A stretch of DNA of 64,000 nt from an uncultured Cohaesibacter sp. (GTDB lineage: Bacteria; Pseudomonadota; Alphaproteobacteria; Rhizobiales; Cohaesibacteraceae). The notes beneath the pieces were generated by a model, which saw only the letters and a program-made list of their open reading frames with translations, ran no database searches and was not told where the DNA came from. How positions within the stretch are numbered: the stretch's first letter is position 1; every line of letters begins with the position of its first letter. A program made the translations under genes and the position numbers. Shown one piece after another: positions 60,352-64,000 of the stretch. The stretch is from the NCBI RefSeq assembly GCF_963676275.1, contig NZ_OY781091.1, positions 3,140,775-3,204,774 of the forward strand. Direction: 5' to 3'.

Positions 60352-62724
60352 ATGACTGACCTCTATAAAGATACCAACGCAAGCCCGGAAAGCCGCGCCG
60401 AAGATCTTCTCTCCCGCATGACGCTGGAGGAAAAGATCGGCCAGATGCACGCCGTCTGGCTGTTTCTCAATGAAAATGGCGAACATCGCGTGCGCAGTGA
60501 CCAATTCACCGGCGAAAGCGATGCCGACAGCCTGCGCCAGATGCTGGGTCGTGGCCTCGGCCAGATCACCCGCCCTCTGGGAACCCGCAGCATCGACCCT
60601 GCCGAGGGCGTGCGGGCGCTCAATGCCTTGCAGAAATTCATGCTGGAGGAAACCCGTCTCGGCATTCCGGTCATGTCCCACGAGGAATGCCTCTCGGGCC
60701 TGATGATCAAGGGAGCAACCTTGTTCCCCTCCGCGCTGGGTTTTGGGGCCACATGGAACCCCGAACTTATCGAGGAAGTCGGCCGCATGATCGGCGAGGA
60801 AGCCCGCTCCGTGGGCTGTCATCAGGGTCTGGCACCGGTGCTCGATGTCGCCCGCGATGCCCGCTGGGGCCGGACAGAGGAAACCTTCGGTGAAGACCCC
60901 TATCTGTGCGGCCTGATGGCGACCCATTATGTCAAGGGCTTGCAGGGCGAGAAACGCGACCTGCTGGCCACGCTCAAGCATTATGCGGGCCATTCCGCCA
61001 GCGAGGGCGGTCGCAACCATGCGCCGGTGCATATGGGCTGGCGTGAGCTCAATGACATGTTCCTGCTGCCCTTTGAAATGGCCGTCAAGCTGGGCAATGC
61101 AGGCTCTGTCATGCCCGCCTATCACGACATAGACAATGAGCCGGTACATGCCTCCCGCCACCTGCTGACCAAGGTTCTAAGGGAAGACTGGGGCTTTGAT
61201 GGCCTCATTGTTGCCGACTATGTCGGCGTCTCCCTGCTCTATCAGCATCACGGCATTGCCGCCGATGCGGCTGAGGCTGCCGCTCTCTCCTTCAATGCGG
61301 GTCTCGACATCGAACTGCCCGGCGATGACTGCGCCAAAGACCTGACAGATGCGGTGAAGCGTGGCCTGATCAGCGAGGAAACCATCAACGAGATCGTCAA
61401 GCGTGTCCTGGTTGAAAAGTTCCGCATCGGCCTGTTTGAAAAACCCTATGCTGATGACAGCGCCATCTCCTTGCAGAGCAAAAGGGCGGTTGAAGTGGCC
61501 CGCGAGGTGGCAGAGCAATCCGTTGTCATCGTCTCCAACGACGGTATCCTGCCGCTCAGGGGCCAGAAGAAAATCGCGGTGATCGGTCCGACCGCCGACG
61601 ATCCGCTGGCCCTTCTGGGCGACTATAGCTTCCCGGTCCATCTCATTCACAATGACGAGGAAGAAGAAATCGGCAATGTCGTAACCCCGCTTACGGGCCT
61701 TAAGGCCCTGATAGGCGACAAGGTCGAAATCACCTATGCCCGCGGCTGCAACATTCTCGATGAGCGCAAGGCCGGAGCCCCCGTCTTCCCCGGCGACGTG
61801 GACGACAGCACCAGCCTTGAGCAGGCATCCTCCCTCTCCACCCGCCTCGACATGATCCCCGAAGCCGTGGCTGCGGCCAGCGAGGCCGATGTCGCCATCG
61901 TCTGCGTCGGCGATCTTTCAGGCATCTTCCAGACCGGCACCGTGGGCGAAGGCTCGGACGTCGACAGCCTCAAGCTGCCAGCGGTCCAGCAGGAACTGCT
62001 TGATGCGGTTGTTGCCACCGGCAAGCCGGTGATCGTCGTGCTCTCATCCGGCCGTCCCTACAATCTGGGTGGCCTTGAAGACAAGCTCGCCGCACAGGTG
62101 CTGACCTTCTTCTCCGGCCAACAGGGCGGCGTTGCGTTGGCCTCCGTGCTAACCGGTGCGGTGGAGCCGTCTGGACGCCTGACCCTTTCCATTCCGAAAA
62201 GCGCAGGCGCTGCGCCCTATTTCTATAATCACAATCTGAAGGCATCCGGCACCCCGATCGCCCGCCATTTCGGCTCGGCATACCCCTTCGGCCATGGCCT
62301 TGGCTATACCGACTTTGCCTATTCCGACCTCACTCTTGAGAGTGACAGGGTGGATTGTGAAACGGGCGAAATCTGCCTTTCGCTCACCATCACCAACATA
62401 GGGCAAAGGGCGGGCGTTGCCATCCCGCAGCTCTATGTCCGGGATGAATTGGCCAGCGTGGTGCGCCCCGTCAAGGAACTGAAGGCCTTCGCCCGTGTCT
62501 CGTTAGAAGCGGGGCAAAAACGAAAAGTGAGCTTCAGGCTGCCCACAGACATGCTCTGCTTCACCGGACCGCAAGGCGTCCGGATCGTCGAGCCGGGCAA
62601 TTTCTCCCTGATGGTGGGAGCGTCGAGCGGCGACATTCGCCTCAAGGGACGGGTAACCCTGACCGGCTCGGTTCATACCCTTGGACGAGACTGGCGCATG
62701 CAAAGCAGCAGCAGCCTCGACTAG
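60352..62724 (+). CDS. Cytosolic GH3 beta-glucosidase
   Basis: 790-residue GH3 enzyme without signal peptide. The N-terminal barrel has SRMTLEEKIGQM, LAPVLDVARDARWGRTEETF then GEDPYL, the substrate motif TLKHYAGHSAS (about 207-217) and the nucleophile Asp in GLIVADYVGVSLL (about 289). The second alpha/beta domain runs about 390-640 and a C-terminal fibronectin III-like domain ends the protein. It hydrolyses terminal beta-linked glucose (or xylose) from oligosaccharides after import by the transporter encoded just upstream. AAAGGA precedes the ATG. Glucoside versus xyloside specificity cannot be told by eye. Confidence 0.88.
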   Translation: MTDLYKDTNASPESRAEDLLSRMTLEEKIGQMHAVWLFLNENGEHRVRSDQFTGESDADSLRQMLGRGLGQITRPLGTRSIDPAEGVRALNALQKFMLEETRLGIPVMSHEECLSGLMIKGATLFPSALGFGATWNPELIEEVGRMIGEEARSVGCHQGLAPVLDVARDARWGRTEETFGEDPYLCGLMATHYVKGLQGEKRDLLATLKHYAGHSASEGGRNHAPVHMGWRELNDMFLLPFEMAVKLGNAGSVMPAYHDIDNEPVHASRHLLTKVLREDWGFDGLIVADYVGVSLLYQHHGIAADAAEAAALSFNAGLDIELPGDDCAKDLTDAVKRGLISEETINEIVKRVLVEKFRIGLFEKPYADDSAISLQSKRAVEVAREVAEQSVVIVSNDGILPLRGQKKIAVIGPTADDPLALLGDYSFPVHLIHNDEEEEIGNVVTPLTGLKALIGDKVEITYARGCNILDERKAGAPVFPGDVDDSTSLEQASSLSTRLDMIPEAVAAASEADVAIVCVGDLSGIFQTGTVGEGSDVDSLKLPAVQQELLDAVVATGKPVIVVLSSGRPYNLGGLEDKLAAQVLTFFSGQQGGVALASVLTGAVEPSGRLTLSIPKSAGAAPYFYNHNLKASGTPIARHFGSAYPFGHGLGYTDFAYSDLTLESDRVDCETGEICLSLTITNIGQRAGVAIPQLYVRDELASVVRPVKELKAFARVSLEAGQKRKVSFRLPTDMLCFTGPQGVRIVEPGNFSLMVGASSGDIRLKGRVTLTGSVHTLGRDWRMQSSSSLD

Positions 62725-62759
62725 GCTCATGATGCCTCTCTCGCAGAGGAATAAACAGG

Positions 62760-62788
62760 TCGGCCTGCCCTCACAATTGGCAGGCCGA
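62760..62788. terminator. Hairpin between the convergent GH3 and cysJ-like genes
   Basis: TCGGCCTGCC and GGCAGGCCGA form a perfect 10-bp stem with a 9-base loop. T tracts are missing on both sides, so termination may be Rho-assisted or the hairpin may protect 3' ends. Confidence 0.6.
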
Positions 62789-62856
62789 AACCAGACAAGG
62801 CGGCAGAATTGGGGAGCAATGCTCCTTGCAGCAAGCAAAATGCGCAACAGGATGCG

Positions 62857-64000
62857 TCAATAGACGTCGCGTTGATAGCGATGATCGTGAGCAAGCGCTG
62901 TCATGTAGGCGTCAACCGCAGCATCATCCAGCCCTCCATGCACGCCGATCACCCTGCGAATGGCGGCATCCACATCTGATGCCATCCGGCTTGCATCGCC
63001 ACAAATATAGATCGCCGCTCCATTCTCCAGCCATTCAAAAAAGCGGGCACCGTCCTTTTCAATAAGATGCTGGACATAGACCTTCTCCTCCCCATCGCGA
63101 GACCATGCCAGACTGAGATTGGTCAGAAAACCACTTTCCTCCCACCCTTGCAGTTCCTCCTTGTAGAGAAAATCACTCTCCTGATGCTGATCACCAAAGA
63201 ACAGCCAGTTGCGGCCCTTGGCATTGCGCATTTCGCGCTCTTCCAGAAAGGCATGGAACGGAGCAATTCCGGTGCCCGGTCCGATCATGATGACGGGCAT
63301 GTCGTCATCTTCGGGAAGATGAAAATGTCCCGATCGCTGGACATACACCCCAAGGCTGCCACCGACAGCCAGCCTTTTGCCCAAGAAGAGCGAGGCCACA
63401 CCTTCACGCTTGCGACCATCCATTTCGTAATGCACTTCCCCGACCGTGAGATGAACTTCGCCCGGATGCTTCTTCGGGCTGGATGCGATGGAATAGAGGC
63501 GCGGTTGCAGCGGCCGCAGGCCGTCGACAAGCTTTTGCGGCGACAATGCCTCAACGCCGGAAACCAGCAGATCAACAATATGGGCATCGGCAAATGGCCG
63601 CTCCACGTCCCATTTTTCCAATGTCGATGGAATGGCGGTCACAATATCAAGTCTGGTCAGAAGAGCGCTGCGCAATTTGCACGCCCCATCCTTCAATTCC
63701 ACAGTCTCTTTGCCGGTGAAACCTGAAGCTTTCAGTATGGCATTGACGAGAGCGGCATCATTGACGGGCCAGACTCCCAGCGAGTCGCCAACGCAATAAT
63801 CCAGATCCTCACCACCACCGGCAAGCGAGATTTCGATATGATTGACACTCTTGGCGGACCCTTCACCATTGAGACAATCAGCAGCGAGAAGCGTAGCAAG
63901 AAAGGGATGATTCTTGTCAAATCTTGGCCCGGCCTCTTCCGGCTCCGGCGCCTGAGCACTGCCCGCCGCCGAAGCGAAAGCTTCAGAGCCGAACACCTTG
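62857..64000 (-). CDS. cysJ: Sulfite reductase flavoprotein alpha-component, 3' part (cut by window edge)
   Basis: At least 381 C-terminal residues; the frame stays open to the right edge, so the N terminus is outside the window. The FAD-binding part has LDYCVGDSLGVWPVND and RLYSIASSPKKHPGEVHLTV. The NADPH-binding part has IMIGPGTGIAPFHAFLEERE, WLFFGDQHQESDFLY and VYVQHLIEKDGARFFEWLEN, and it ends with HRYQRDVY as CysJ-type proteins do. It passes electrons from NADPH to the sulfite reductase haemoprotein. Whether a flavodoxin domain is present cannot be seen. With sbp-cysTWA it is the second sulfur-assimilation element in the window. Confidence 0.82.
   Translation of the reverse strand, partial: KVFGSEAFASAAGSAQAPEPEEAGPRFDKNHPFLATLLAADCLNGEGSAKSVNHIEISLAGGGEDLDYCVGDSLGVWPVNDAALVNAILKASGFTGKETVELKDGACKLRSALLTRLDIVTAIPSTLEKWDVERPFADAHIVDLLVSGVEALSPQKLVDGLRPLQPRLYSIASSPKKHPGEVHLTVGEVHYEMDGRKREGVASLFLGKRLAVGGSLGVYVQRSGHFHLPEDDDMPVIMIGPGTGIAPFHAFLEEREMRNAKGRNWLFFGDQHQESDFLYKEELQGWEESGFLTNLSLAWSRDGEEKVYVQHLIEKDGARFFEWLENGAAIYICGDASRMASDVDAAIRRVIGVHGGLDDAAVDAYMTALAHDHRYQRDVY

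Noticed and set aside
1-64000. CRISPR arrays, insertion sequences, rRNA or tRNA genes
   Set aside because: I found no regularly spaced repeats, no IS-type transposase in an intact or broken frame, and no rRNA or convincing tRNA pattern.

Overview
The window looks like part of the chromosome of a free-living alphaproteobacterium, probably a marine member of the Hyphomicrobiales (Cohaesibacter-like). This is inferred from the moderate GC content, the ABC-transporter-rich content, the Paa gene repertoire, and cytosolic GH3/GH94 enzymes next to a D-lyxose isomerase. No rRNA, tRNA or taxonomic marker is present, so the genus is a guess.

Region by region. (1) 1-6.5 kb: one end of a Mu-like prophage. 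The minus strand carries a Mor-type activator, a capsid protein, a Mu-I-like protease, a DUF2190 decoration protein and a DUF1804 small-terminase-like protein. The plus strand carries two unrecognised genes and a regulator with the Mu repressor/transposase DNA-binding domain. No MuA/MuB transposition genes lie between regulator and Mor. A non-coding interval at 4.83-5.27 kb holds strong intrinsic terminators and a tRNA-sized fold. (2) 6.5-8.45 kb: an AT-rich interval and a hexapeptide acetyltransferase. (3) 8.4-12.1 kb: sulfate/thiosulfate ABC transporter sbp-cysT-cysW-cysA. (4) 12.2-22.9 kb: a soluble PAS chemoreceptor, a TTG-initiated TetR, a LacI/fructokinase/D-lyxose isomerase module, a GDPD, a Tat-exported CpdB-like nucleotidase, and a divergent TetR/EamA pair. 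(5) 23-43.2 kb: a complete phenylacetate (Paa) catabolic island in three transcription units. (6) 43.5-54.4 kb: a GH94 phosphorylase, an M14 carboxypeptidase-like protein, a Sel1 protein, a Tat-exported hydrolase, a PepSY protein and two TetR circuits, one divergent from an old yellow enzyme. (7) 54.6-62.7 kb: a LacI-controlled sugar ABC operon ending in a cytosolic GH3 beta-glucosidase. (8) The 3' part of a CysJ-type sulfite reductase flavoprotein runs off the right edge.

How the Paa genes work together: PaaK makes phenylacetyl-CoA. PaaABCE with maturation factor PaaD forms the ring epoxide, PaaG isomerises it to the oxepin, and PaaZ opens the ring and oxidises the aldehyde. PaaJ thiolyses, a fused hydratase/dehydrogenase covers the PaaF and PaaH steps, and PaaJ finishes to acetyl-CoA and succinyl-CoA. 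PaaI and PaaY are salvage or proofreading thioesterases. A LIV-type transporter sits in the paaN unit and is a candidate uptake system. All three units, including the one encoding the local TetR (PaaR-like), carry upstream copies of one shared box, GACCGTNYGKWC. This coherent regulon and the odd Mu-like prophage end are the main points of interest.
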